A stretch of DNA of 39,347 nt from CAZEFK01 sp964511405 (lineage in GTDB: Bacteria > Pseudomonadota > Alphaproteobacteria > Elsterales > Elsteraceae): contig CAZEFK010000042.1 in the NCBI GenBank assembly GCA_964511405.1, positions 1 through 39,347 on the forward strand, read 5' to 3'. The translations under genes and the position numbers were made by a program. The notes under the pieces are model-generated. The model worked only from the letters and a program-made list of their open reading frames with translations. It was not told the origin of the DNA and ran no database searches. Positions 26,094 through 33,521 of the stretch are shown here, piece by piece; position 1 is the first letter of the stretch; each line of letters starts with the position of its first letter.

Positions 26094-26483
26094 ATGCTGG
26101 AGCGCACGACCCCGGCCGACATTCACCCGCCGGCCGCCAACTACAGCTACGTAACCGTGGTGCCCGCAGGCACGCGCCTGGCGTTCCTGTCGGGCCAGCT
26201 CGGCATCCGCCCCGACGGCAGCATCCCGGACGGCGCCGGGGCGCAGGCCGGCGTGGCGTTCGACAATGTGAAGAAGGCCCTCGCCGCGGTCGGCATGGGC
26301 ATGGCCGACATCGTGCGCATCAACGCCTTCGTCACCGACCGGGCCCATCTGCCGGCCTACATGGCGGCGCGCGACCGCGTGGTGGCAAGCCCGCCGCCGG
26401 CCTCGACCCTGATGATCGTATCAGGCTTCGCCAACCCGGCGTTCCTGGTGGAGATCGAAGTGGTCGCCGCACAGGGTGCCTAA
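26094..26483 (+). CDS. RidA/YjgF-family protein
   Basis: A 129-residue Rid-superfamily protein (trimeric chorismate-mutase-like fold). The family segments FLSGQLGIRPDG, QAGVAFDNVKKALAAVGM and the closing LVEIEVVAA are clear. The arginine that in classical RidA sits before the conserved Ser (PARS) and binds the imine substrate reads Ala here (PPAST), so imine deaminase activity is doubtful and it may belong to a non-archetypal Rid group. ATG 26094 follows AAGAAGG; the GTG at 26088 overlaps that site. It diverges from the creatininase-like gene with 65 bp between. Confidence 0.9.
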   Translation: MLERTTPADIHPPAANYSYVTVVPAGTRLAFLSGQLGIRPDGSIPDGAGAQAGVAFDNVKKALAAVGMGMADIVRINAFVTDRAHLPAYMAARDRVVASPPPASTLMIVSGFANPAFLVEIEVVAAQGA

Positions 26484-26510
26484 TATTTCAGCGCACTGCC
26501 CGTTCGGGCC

Positions 26511-28700
26511 TCACCGCGGGCCCCTGATCACGCCGAACCAATAGGGCGTCTGCGCCGCCCACGGCGATGCCGGATAGCCCTGCCGCAGCGCCAGCCAGGC
26601 CGCCCGCGACCACGGACCATTGTCCGCCGGGCGCCGGCAGCCGAAGCGGGTCGCGCGCACGGCCAAGGCGAGCGTCTCAGGCGCGAGCGCGTCCCAGCCG
26701 AGCTGGCGGCCGAGCCAGCCGGTGCCCGCGGCCCAGGCCACCGCGTCCTCGGCCAGGCGCTTGGTCGCCGAGCCGGCCGCTGCGAGCTGGCTAAGCTCGT
26801 CCCGGTCGGCGCCCTTCAGCAGCGGCACCGTCGCGATCAGCCGTTGCGCCTGGGCCGACAGGGCAGCACGGCGCGCCTCGTCGACATACCGGCCGCGGAA
26901 CTCCGAGTGGTCGGACAGCAGCGGCTCGGGGTCGCGCAAGCTGCGCCGGAAGGCCTCGACGGCATCGGCGACTGCGGCCTCCGGGTCGACGCCGCACCAC
27001 CAATTGCCGTCGCTCGGGTTCTGGGTGTCGAAGCGCCTGATGTCGGCCTGGCGCTCGACGCCCAGCACCGACAGGCGCGGCACCCCGCCCGGCGGCCGCG
27101 CCCAGGACGGCATCGCCACCAGGCCTGGGGTCTTCAGCAGCAGGCGGGTCGCGAGGTGCCGCCGGGTGCGCTCCAGCCACGCGTCTTCGATCAGCTGCAC
27201 GCCGTCGTCCAGCTCCGGGAACGCGCGGCTGAGATCGGGCAGCCAGGCCCACAGGTCCGACCAGCGCGCCAGGGCATAGGCGCGCACCCATGCCGCCCCG
27301 ACCAGGGCCCGGCGGTCGTCCGGGGCCATTTCGGGCCGGCGCGACAGCTCGATGAGCCGGCGCGCCGGGTAGAGGTCGAACACCGTCCGGGCATTGCCCA
27401 GCTCGACCGCGCCATGGATGCGCGGCAGGCCCAGCCGCGGGTGGTGGTAGAGCTCGTCCAGGTCGAGCACCAGCGCCGGCTTGAGCCGGTCCGGCACGGC
27501 CAGGCCGAATACCGGCGCCGCCTTCAGCGCCCAGGCGCGGGCGGCGGCGGGGTCGCCATGGTCCAGGAACCACTCGATGCCGCTACCCAGGATCGCCTCA
27601 GGCGCGCCGGCGGCCCGCTCGCCGTCGGTCAGCCAGCCGGGGGCAGCCAGGGCTTCGTCCACGCGGCCATGGATCACCGACAGGCGCACGGCCTGGGCGA
27701 CCAGGCGCCAGGCATAGCCGTAGCGCGCCGTCAGCGGCAGCCCCGGCCAGGCCCGCAGCACGCGCAGGGCCGGCATCACCACGTCGCGGTCGCCCAGGTC
27801 GCCGCTATGCTCGACCAGGGCGACCGCCCACAGCGGGTTGAGGGTCGCCTGCCAGCGCTCGCGCGCATGGGGCAGCAGCGCCGCCCCTGCCGGCAGGTCG
27901 CGCCAGGATGGTCCGTCCTGCGGTGCTGCGAGCGCCGCCGCGGCGTCGAGCACGGGATCGAGACGGATCATCATCGGCGCAGCGATGTCGGCCGCCGCCG
28001 GCCGGTCGGCGGGATGCACCGGCAGCAGCGTGGCGATGGTATCCCGGGCGCGACGCGGGGGCGCCGCGTCCCAGAGTCTATCGCACATCGCCGCGGTCGG
28101 CGCCGTCAGCCACCAGCCCAGTTCGGCCAGCTCGGCGGCGTTCAGGCCTGGCTCGTTGCCCTGGTAGCGCAGCGTGCTGAACAGATCGAGCGCCGGTCCC
28201 CAGAATTCCTCGAGCGTGGGATCGGCGGTCAGCGCCGCGATCCGGCGCGCCGCCCCATCCAGGTCACCCAAGCGCAGCACCGCCCGGGCGGCGCTGTAGG
28301 CCGCCGCAGCCCGGAAGCCCGACGCCGGGTCGGCCACGATCGCGTCGAGGGCCGGGATCGAGCGCGGCAAATCGGTCTCGTACAGCAGGGCCGCCGCCAG
28401 ATAGGCGGCGCGCCCTGGGCGCCCGACAGCGAAGGGCCGATGGCCGTAGTCCTCGCGGTCGCCGCCGACCGCCGGCATCGGCTTGGCGCGCGGCACGGCC
28501 TGGATCGCCGCCAGGACCTGGTCGAGCGGGAACAGCCGGCGCTGCGCGATGTCGGCGTCGGTCCAGGGCTGACGTGACAGCGCACTCCACAGCGGCCAAT
28601 CGGCCGTTTCCGCGGCGCAGCGCCTGACTGTGTCGTCGGCCCGCGCCGGCGCTGCCGCCGCCAACAGCAGCAGAGCCACCGCGGCGCCGAGCCGGCGCAT
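26511..28700 (-). CDS. Large exported protein of unknown function
   Basis: A 729-residue protein with a clear signal peptide (MRRLG start, Leu/Ala core, cleavage near PARA-DD). The rest is predicted largely helical with Ala/Leu/Arg-rich repeats like TPR or Sel1-type solenoids, but no repeat consensus I can name. The C-terminal third has WARPPGG, NWWCGVDPEAA and RATRFGCRRPADNGPWSRAAWLALRQG, plus paired cysteines that could form disulfides. The ATG at 28700 overlaps the TGA of a 47-codon hybrid relic ORF (TGATG); in the ancestral order it evidently followed hutF in the same way. A decayed copy of its 5' end lies at 36717-36870. It converges on the RidA gene. Confidence 0.75.
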   Translation of the reverse strand: MRRLGAAVALLLLAAAAPARADDTVRRCAAETADWPLWSALSRQPWTDADIAQRRLFPLDQVLAAIQAVPRAKPMPAVGGDREDYGHRPFAVGRPGRAAYLAAALLYETDLPRSIPALDAIVADPASGFRAAAAYSAARAVLRLGDLDGAARRIAALTADPTLEEFWGPALDLFSTLRYQGNEPGLNAAELAELGWWLTAPTAAMCDRLWDAAPPRRARDTIATLLPVHPADRPAAADIAAPMMIRLDPVLDAAAALAAPQDGPSWRDLPAGAALLPHARERWQATLNPLWAVALVEHSGDLGDRDVVMPALRVLRAWPGLPLTARYGYAWRLVAQAVRLSVIHGRVDEALAAPGWLTDGERAAGAPEAILGSGIEWFLDHGDPAAARAWALKAAPVFGLAVPDRLKPALVLDLDELYHHPRLGLPRIHGAVELGNARTVFDLYPARRLIELSRRPEMAPDDRRALVGAAWVRAYALARWSDLWAWLPDLSRAFPELDDGVQLIEDAWLERTRRHLATRLLLKTPGLVAMPSWARPPGGVPRLSVLGVERQADIRRFDTQNPSDGNWWCGVDPEAAVADAVEAFRRSLRDPEPLLSDHSEFRGRYVDEARRAALSAQAQRLIATVPLLKGADRDELSQLAAAGSATKRLAEDAVAWAAGTGWLGRQLGWDALAPETLALAVRATRFGCRRPADNGPWSRAAWLALRQGYPASPWAAQTPYWFGVIRGPR

Positions 28701-28843
28701 CACGCCGTCAGTGCCGCCATGGCCTGGCGGTCGACCGGCGGCCGGCCGCGCCCCAGGCCCAGGCTTAACGCCGCCAGGAACAACAGCGTGCTCGCCATGA
28801 GCGGGGCCAGTGGATAGGACGGAATGGCGGAGCGCGACGACAT
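28700..28843 (-). pseudogene. ABC permease / hutF hybrid relic, 47 codons
   Basis: The reading frame starts at the permease ATG (28843): 15 residues equal to the intact permease start (MSSRSAIPSYPLAPL), then a piece of the first membrane helix (STLLFLAALSLGLGRGRPPVD), then the last eight residues of HutF (QAMAALTA) and the hutF stop. Both deletions kept the frame. The TGA overlaps the ATG of the 729-residue exported protein, so the relic could still couple translation to it. It might make a one-helix membrane micropeptide; whether it is made is unknown. Confidence 0.8.
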
Positions 28844-28947
28844 GGAGCGGACGCTAGCGCCGCGCGGCGGCCGGCGGCAAGCACCGGTGCGGGCACCCGC
28901 CGCCACCGAGCTGCAGGAGCGGGCACTGCGCCACCTGGAGCGCTATT
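28700..28947. repeat. Left flanking copy (collapsed) of the hutF-permease-recX locus
   Basis: Three colinear pieces match the intact locus to the right: 28700-28729 to 36871-36900 (hutF 3' end, one mismatch), 28730-28792 to 38832-38894 (permease interior, a few mismatches), and 28799-28947 to 38988-39136 (permease 5' end plus recX 5' end, no indels, roughly 10 percent different by eye). Two internal deletions, about 1.93 kb and 0.09 kb, account for the rest. Homology ends abruptly at 28947, where the lower-GC island begins. Confidence 0.92.
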
Positions 28948-28949
28948 AG
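28824..28949 (+). pseudogene. recX 5' relic, stopped at island junction
   Basis: From ATG 28824 the frame gives 41 residues closely matching the N-terminus of the recX at 39013 (MAERDDMERTLAPRGGRRQ, then APVRAP, LQE, ALR, LERY). Immediately after LERY a TAG appears, exactly where homology with the intact copy ends (28947). The RecX domain proper is missing, so this is a truncated duplicate with no expected function, although its divergent promoter region may still be active. Confidence 0.85.
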
Positions 28950-28969
28950 GAATGAGAACGGCGGTATGC

Positions 28970-29323
28970 TTACCTCGTGAGCGGATGTGCCGTGACGAGC
29001 CTCGGAGGCGCGCCGTCAAGGTGATCGTTCCAAACCGTCCTGATGCAATATGGCCGTCCCGACGGGGTGGGCATGAAGCAATCGACGACGGTCTTGACGC
29101 CGTGGCTGTGCTCGATGACGTCGGCGATCTTATTGGTTGCCGCCTGCTGTCGTAGGGCTGCGATGAACTCGTCCACCTTCTCCGTGGAGAATCCGACGGC
29201 TTGAAATAGCTTCGCTTTGGCAGCCCCCTTCGGGTGATCCGGGTTCAGCAGATAGCCGACAACCTTTGTAATTTCGACGCGAAGTAGATGCGGATTCGGT
29301 ATACAAGCAACGTCATCGTTCAT
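28970..29323 (-). CDS. DUF6883-family protein
   Basis: A 117-residue protein of unknown function. It matches my recollection of the DUF6883 family: ITKVVGYLLNPDHPKGAAKAKLF, QAVGFSTEKVDEFIAAL, a central GVKTVVDCFMPTPSGRPYCIRTVW and the closing PPRLVTAHPL. In other bacteria such genes are often next to a small DUF4926 gene; here a DUF4926-like segment forms the end of HsdR, 9 bp upstream. The short gap, shared strand and probable coupling make it the last gene of the R-M operon. Start ATG 29323. GC is low for the window. Immunity, toxin or accessory defence roles are all open. Confidence 0.82.
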   Translation of the reverse strand: MNDDVACIPNPHLLRVEITKVVGYLLNPDHPKGAAKAKLFQAVGFSTEKVDEFIAALRQQAATNKIADVIEHSHGVKTVVDCFMPTPSGRPYCIRTVWNDHLDGAPPRLVTAHPLTR

Positions 29324-29332
29324 AGTTGACAG

Positions 29333-29542
29333 CTACTCTTCGAGGGCTTCCAAGTCAGTACGATCGAGGGTTACGACAAGCCCCGGCTCATCTTCGAACT
29401 CGACCTCATAGGCATTGCCACGATCGTAAATATCGACCACGACCCCGACCGTGCCGGCGCGGATATCCGCACCCGGCGCATGGATTTGGCGCGTTGTCCT
29501 TACGAGTTGGTGCTCGCCAAATCGCCGGTCGGCGCTGGTTGC
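29333..29542 (-). other. DUF4926-like domain fused to HsdR C-terminus
   Basis: Codons 1028-1096 of hsdR. The segment reads as a small beta-barrel domain: an HQLVRTTRQI opening strand, AGTVGVVVDIYD, AYEVEFEDEPG and LVVTLDRTDLEAL. This is the pattern of stand-alone DUF4926 proteins of about 60-70 residues (aGtvGtVVevyd ... yeVEFvd.dG ... lL...L). The preceding hsdR sequence ends where ordinary HsdR proteins end, so the domain is an appendix, not part of the core. Confidence 0.75.
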
Positions 29543-32500
29543 TCGCTGCCGAAGCGATTCATAGAGCTGGGCCGGTCCCAATAGGATCGACTTCAGGCCC
29601 GCCCGAACTCGTTGGGAATCCAGAGCTTGCTTGCTCATCGTCTGGTGAGCGTCGAGAGCGTCCATGATGGCATCGAGGATGGCCGTATCGAGCGTCGGTG
29701 AATTCTCGAACTGAGCCTTGGTGTTGTTATTCGCCTGAGTGACGAGCGCCTGCGATTCGAGAAGCTTTCCCTTGATTACGTCGTTCACGTAAACAAGTTG
29801 ATCACCCTCGGTGAGATCGCCGACGAACAAATCGTTCATCTTGGCGATGATCTCGGCCAACAACGCAGTCTGCTTGTCTTGGACCAATCCAGAGCCGACG
29901 TCGCTCGGCGGAGCCAGCTTCGGCGCTTCGCCTTCGGAAAGGCCAAAGCGACGCCTACCCAGGTTCTTGAGCGTATGGTGCGTCAGGACAAGTTGGGACA
30001 GGTCCACCGTGTTCCGCTCACGGCCAAACTCCAGCAGCTTGATCAAATGCTTGAAAAACAGGAACCGCTTCTCGATGTCTGTATTTCCATAATCGAAGAT
30101 TTGAGAGAGAAACGTATAAATCCGAACGAAGATCGCCATGTCGCCCTTGAACAAAACCAGGGCATCCATCTCGTCCTTAGCGACCTTTGCCGCCTTGGCT
30201 TCGCCGCGATCCTCCGCAACTGCCCAAGCTGTCCTAGCCGCCGCATAGCGCTTCAACAGGCGGTCGGCGACGGGACCGATCGCCGACACCAGGGCACTGG
30301 ACGCGGCCCCCGGGGTGATCAGCACCTCGACGACTCGATCGACTTCACCGCTGTCGTAGTACCCGAGCGCGTCCAGCTTCGCCCGCAGGTCGAAGATCAG
30401 GTTGGGGTCGATCTCCCCGTCCAACTCGGCCGTCTCGTAGCATGTCCTGAACGCCGCCAGCACCTCTTCGGAGCTGTTGACGAAATCCAGGATGTAGGTG
30501 GTGTCTTTGCCGGGGTAGGCCCGGTTGAGCCGCGATAGCGTCTGGACCGCCTGGATGCCGGCCAGTCGCCGGTCCACATACATCCCGCACAGGAGCGGCT
30601 GGTCGAATCCGGTCTGGAACTTGTTGGCAACGAGCAGCAGATGGAAGTCCGGGCTATCGAGGGCATCGCGGATGTCGCGTCCGTTGAGCCCCGGATTGAG
30701 CAGCGCACTGGACTCGGTAAGCGTCTCCTCACTCGACTCGGAATCCCGCACGTCCCCAGAGAAGGCGACGAGCGTGCCGAATCCATATCCGCGCTCCCGG
30801 ACGTAGCGGTCGATGGCCAGCTTCCAGCGCACCGCCTCCTTCCGGCTCCCCAGGACCACCATGGCCTTGGCACGACCGTCCAGTAGCGGTTGGACGATAT
30901 CGTGGAAATGCTCGACGACGATCTGGACCTTCTGGCTGATATTCCAGGAGTGCAGCCGTACCCACTGCATGATCCCCCGGTTCGCGGCGCTCCGTTCCAC
31001 CTCTCGGTCGTCGAGGCTCTTGCCGCGCTCGGCGAGCCGGAACGCCAGCTTGTAGGGGGTGTAGTTCCTCAGGACGTCGAGGATGAACCCCTCCTCGATC
31101 GCCTGGCGCATCGAGTAGACGTGGAACGGGTCGTTCTTGCTCTTCGGGCCTGGCCGACCGAACAGCAGCAGCGTCTTGGGCTTGGGCGTCGCGGTGAAGG
31201 CGATATAGGTCACGCCCGTGTCGCTGGCGCGCGCCGCCATCTGCGCCGCCAGCAGATCCTCCGTGTCGACCTCGCCGCCGTCCATCAGTTCGGCGATCTG
31301 TTCCGGCGACAGCACCTCCCGCAGCTTGGCCGCCGCCTCGCCGGTCTGGCTGGAATGGGCCTCGTCGGCGATCACCGCAAATCGCTTGCCTTCGGTCGCC
31401 GCCAGTGCGCGGACCGCCTCGAGCGCAGTGGGGAACGACTGGATTGTGCACACGATGATCTTCTTGCCGGCAGCCAACGCCTGGGCAAGCTGGCCGCCCT
31501 TGCCGCCGCCATCGGTCTTGATTGTCTCGACGACCCCGTGCGTGCGCTCGAAGTCGAACACGGCCGCCTGCAGCTGGGCATCGATGACCCGCCGGTCGGA
31601 GACCACGATGACGGTCGAGAACAGCTTCTGGTCGTCGGCGTCGTGCAGCTCGGACAGGAAGTGCGCGGACCAGGCAATGGAGTTGGTCTTGCCCGAGCCG
31701 GCCGAATGCTGGATCAGAAAGCGGCCGCCGGCGCCCTCGGCCAGGATCGCGGTCTGCAGCTTCCGTGTGACGTCCAGCTGATGGTAGCGCGGGAACAGGA
31801 TACGGCTGATGCGCTTCTTCTCGTCCTTCCTGGTGACCAGATAGCGCCCCAGGATCTCTAGCCAGCTGTCCCGCTGCCAAATCTCCTCCCACAAATAGCT
31901 GGTGGGATGGCCGAAGGGCGGAGTCGGGTTTCCGGCCGCACCGCCATTGCCCTTGTTGAAGGGCAGGAAGGTGGTTGCCGGCCCCTCCAGCTTCGTGGTC
32001 ATCCGGACTTCGCGGTTGGACACGGCGAAATGCACGAGCGCGCCCGACGGAAAGCTCAGCAGCGGCTCGGGCGCGCGGCCCTTCGGGTTCGGCTGGCGGT
32101 CGAACCGATACTGGTCCACGGCGTCGTCGACGCTCTGAGTGAAATCGGACTTGAGTTCCGCCGTCGCCACGGGCAGGCCGTTGACGAACAGCACCAGGTC
32201 GATGCAGTTCTCGTTGACCAGGGAATAGCGGACCTGCCGGACGACGCGCAGCCGATTGGCCTCGTATCGGGCGACGATCTCGGGATTCATCCGGAATGCT
32301 GGCCTGAACTGGGCCATCGCCAGCGGCCCCCGCGCCCCCATGATCTCGACGCCGTTGCGGAGCACGTCGAGCGTGCCGCGTTCGTCCAAGCTTTTCCGGA
32401 CCCGGTCCAGCAGAACCGTGTGCGCGGCCGCGCCGTGCATCCGCTCCAGCGCCGCCCAGGCCATCGGCTGGGTCTCCTGGATCCAGGCGATCACGTCGAC

Positions 32501-32623
32501 GGGGAACAACGCCCGCGCGCGGTCGTACTGCTGCGCATCCCCGACCGCGTAGAACCAACCGCGCGCCGCGAGGACCGTGCAGATCTCCGACTCGAAGTTG
32601 ATCTCCTCATGCAACCCGGTCAT
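29333..32623 (-). CDS. hsdR: Type I restriction enzyme HsdR with C-terminal DUF4926-like extension
   Basis: A 1096-residue restriction subunit that translocates DNA and cuts it when the HsdM2S complex meets an unmethylated site. The N-terminal nuclease has Asp142 ... Glu156-x-Lys158 (IDLVLF ... AELKSDF). Helicase motifs follow: Walker A HSAGSGKT (306-313), DEAH (420-423), FTATPKPKT, and motif VI region QTLSRLNRAYPGKD. The usual HsdR end, LLGPAQLYESLRQR, comes at about residue 1027, but 69 more residues follow, including GTVGVVVDIYDRGNAYEVEFE and VVTLDRTDLEALE, which resemble DUF4926. Start ATG 32623 overlaps the GIY-YIG stop (ATGA) and has AAGG close upstream; the open frame beyond it is a shadow. 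Confidence 0.95.
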   Translation of the reverse strand: MTGLHEEINFESEICTVLAARGWFYAVGDAQQYDRARALFPVDVIAWIQETQPMAWAALERMHGAAAHTVLLDRVRKSLDERGTLDVLRNGVEIMGARGPLAMAQFRPAFRMNPEIVARYEANRLRVVRQVRYSLVNENCIDLVLFVNGLPVATAELKSDFTQSVDDAVDQYRFDRQPNPKGRAPEPLLSFPSGALVHFAVSNREVRMTTKLEGPATTFLPFNKGNGGAAGNPTPPFGHPTSYLWEEIWQRDSWLEILGRYLVTRKDEKKRISRILFPRYHQLDVTRKLQTAILAEGAGGRFLIQHSAGSGKTNSIAWSAHFLSELHDADDQKLFSTVIVVSDRRVIDAQLQAAVFDFERTHGVVETIKTDGGGKGGQLAQALAAGKKIIVCTIQSFPTALEAVRALAATEGKRFAVIADEAHSSQTGEAAAKLREVLSPEQIAELMDGGEVDTEDLLAAQMAARASDTGVTYIAFTATPKPKTLLLFGRPGPKSKNDPFHVYSMRQAIEEGFILDVLRNYTPYKLAFRLAERGKSLDDREVERSAANRGIMQWVRLHSWNISQKVQIVVEHFHDIVQPLLDGRAKAMVVLGSRKEAVRWKLAIDRYVRERGYGFGTLVAFSGDVRDSESSEETLTESSALLNPGLNGRDIRDALDSPDFHLLLVANKFQTGFDQPLLCGMYVDRRLAGIQAVQTLSRLNRAYPGKDTTYILDFVNSSEEVLAAFRTCYETAELDGEIDPNLIFDLRAKLDALGYYDSGEVDRVVEVLITPGAASSALVSAIGPVADRLLKRYAAARTAWAVAEDRGEAKAAKVAKDEMDALVLFKGDMAIFVRIYTFLSQIFDYGNTDIEKRFLFFKHLIKLLEFGRERNTVDLSQLVLTHHTLKNLGRRRFGLSEGEAPKLAPPSDVGSGLVQDKQTALLAEIIAKMNDLFVGDLTEGDQLVYVNDVIKGKLLESQALVTQANNNTKAQFENSPTLDTAILDAIMDALDAHQTMSKQALDSQRVRAGLKSILLGPAQLYESLRQRATSADRRFGEHQLVRTTRQIHAPGADIRAGTVGVVVDIYDRGNAYEVEFEDEPGLVVTLDRTDLEALEE

Positions 32624-33519
32624 GACCTTGTACCCTGAAGGGCCAGACGCTCCGCCTCCCATTGCTTGTACGTCCGACCGGCCTCGGTCTTCCATTCGAT
32701 CGTACCGTTGGACGGCCTGCCGGCCACGACGGCTGCCGCAGCGCTCGGACTCGCGAAGGCGTAGCTGCGGGCGAACACGGCGCGATTGCCGTCGGGCGTC
32801 AGCACTCCACTGCGCGTCAGCTCGCGGTGGAGCTGCGCGTATCCCGACGTCTCCGTCCCCTGCCCTTCCCAGGTCAGGCGCGCCTGAGACCCCGCCTGAA
32901 CAATGAACTCGCCGTCGCGCAGGACGGCCGTGGCCGCAAGCCCGTGCTTGCGCAGCACTAGGTGGAAGCGACCATCCACCATCGGGGCAGCCGCACCGGC
33001 CGCCTCGGCCGGACGCTGCCGCTGAATGAACATGTCGACCCGCAGCGCCGGCAGCACCATCAGCAGATTGCCCAGGAACGCCTCCATCTTGGCGGCATCG
33101 GCCTCGCTCAGGGCGGGACGTGCCGGCGCGGTCCCGTTGTCGAGCGGCGTGCGCCCGACTGTCCGCGCCGCCTCTATGAGCCGCGATTCGAGATACCGAA
33201 TATGGGCCTTGTTGAGCTTGTTGCCAGCCGTCGTGACCAGGATGGCGCTGCTCCACCAGTCCTTCTTGACGTCGTGAGATTGGATGCGAGCGCCGACGTC
33301 CTCACCCTCGCCGACATAGGCCAGCCCATCGCCATCGCGCTCGCCGAGCAACAGGTAGACCCCGGCATAACCGGCCTCGGGACGCGCGAGAGCCGCAGCC
33401 AATTGGGTCCGCGGCGTCATGAGGACGTGGCCGGTCCAATTGAACATCTCGGCCGTCAGCATGCCGTCGGGCCGGCCGTCGATATAGTAGAGTTCGAGGG
33501 AACGGCCGGTGACGGACAT
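32620..33519 (-). CDS. GIY-YIG nuclease-like protein with C-terminal DUF4357
   Basis: A 299-residue protein between hsdS and hsdR. The GIY-YIG core is YAGVYLLLGE (residues 51-60), LAYVGEGEDVGARIQSH (67-82, Arg78), and HIRYLESRLIEAA (Glu111), so the Tyr, Arg and Glu catalytic set is present. The C-terminal ~45 residues, with NGTIEWKTEAGRTYKQWE, match the DUF4357 domain often attached to such proteins. It starts at ATG 33519, two bases after the hsdS stop, and ends in an ATGA overlap with hsdR. It is probably an accessory nuclease or DNA-binding protein of the R-M locus; its role is not established. Confidence 0.87.
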   Translation of the reverse strand: MSVTGRSLELYYIDGRPDGMLTAEMFNWTGHVLMTPRTQLAAALARPEAGYAGVYLLLGERDGDGLAYVGEGEDVGARIQSHDVKKDWWSSAILVTTAGNKLNKAHIRYLESRLIEAARTVGRTPLDNGTAPARPALSEADAAKMEAFLGNLLMVLPALRVDMFIQRQRPAEAAGAAAPMVDGRFHLVLRKHGLAATAVLRDGEFIVQAGSQARLTWEGQGTETSGYAQLHRELTRSGVLTPDGNRAVFARSYAFASPSAAAAVVAGRPSNGTIEWKTEAGRTYKQWEAERLALQGTRS

Positions 33520-33521
33520 GG

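Noticed and set aside
28700..28843. Treating the 47-codon frame as an ordinary intact small gene
   Set aside because: Every part matches pieces of the permease and hutF in the right-hand copy, so it is a deletion product, even if it may still be translated.
32624..33256. Upstream extension of the hsdR frame
   Set aside because: It overlaps the GIY-YIG gene out of frame. The ATG at 32623 with AAGG close upstream matches the known HsdR N-terminus.
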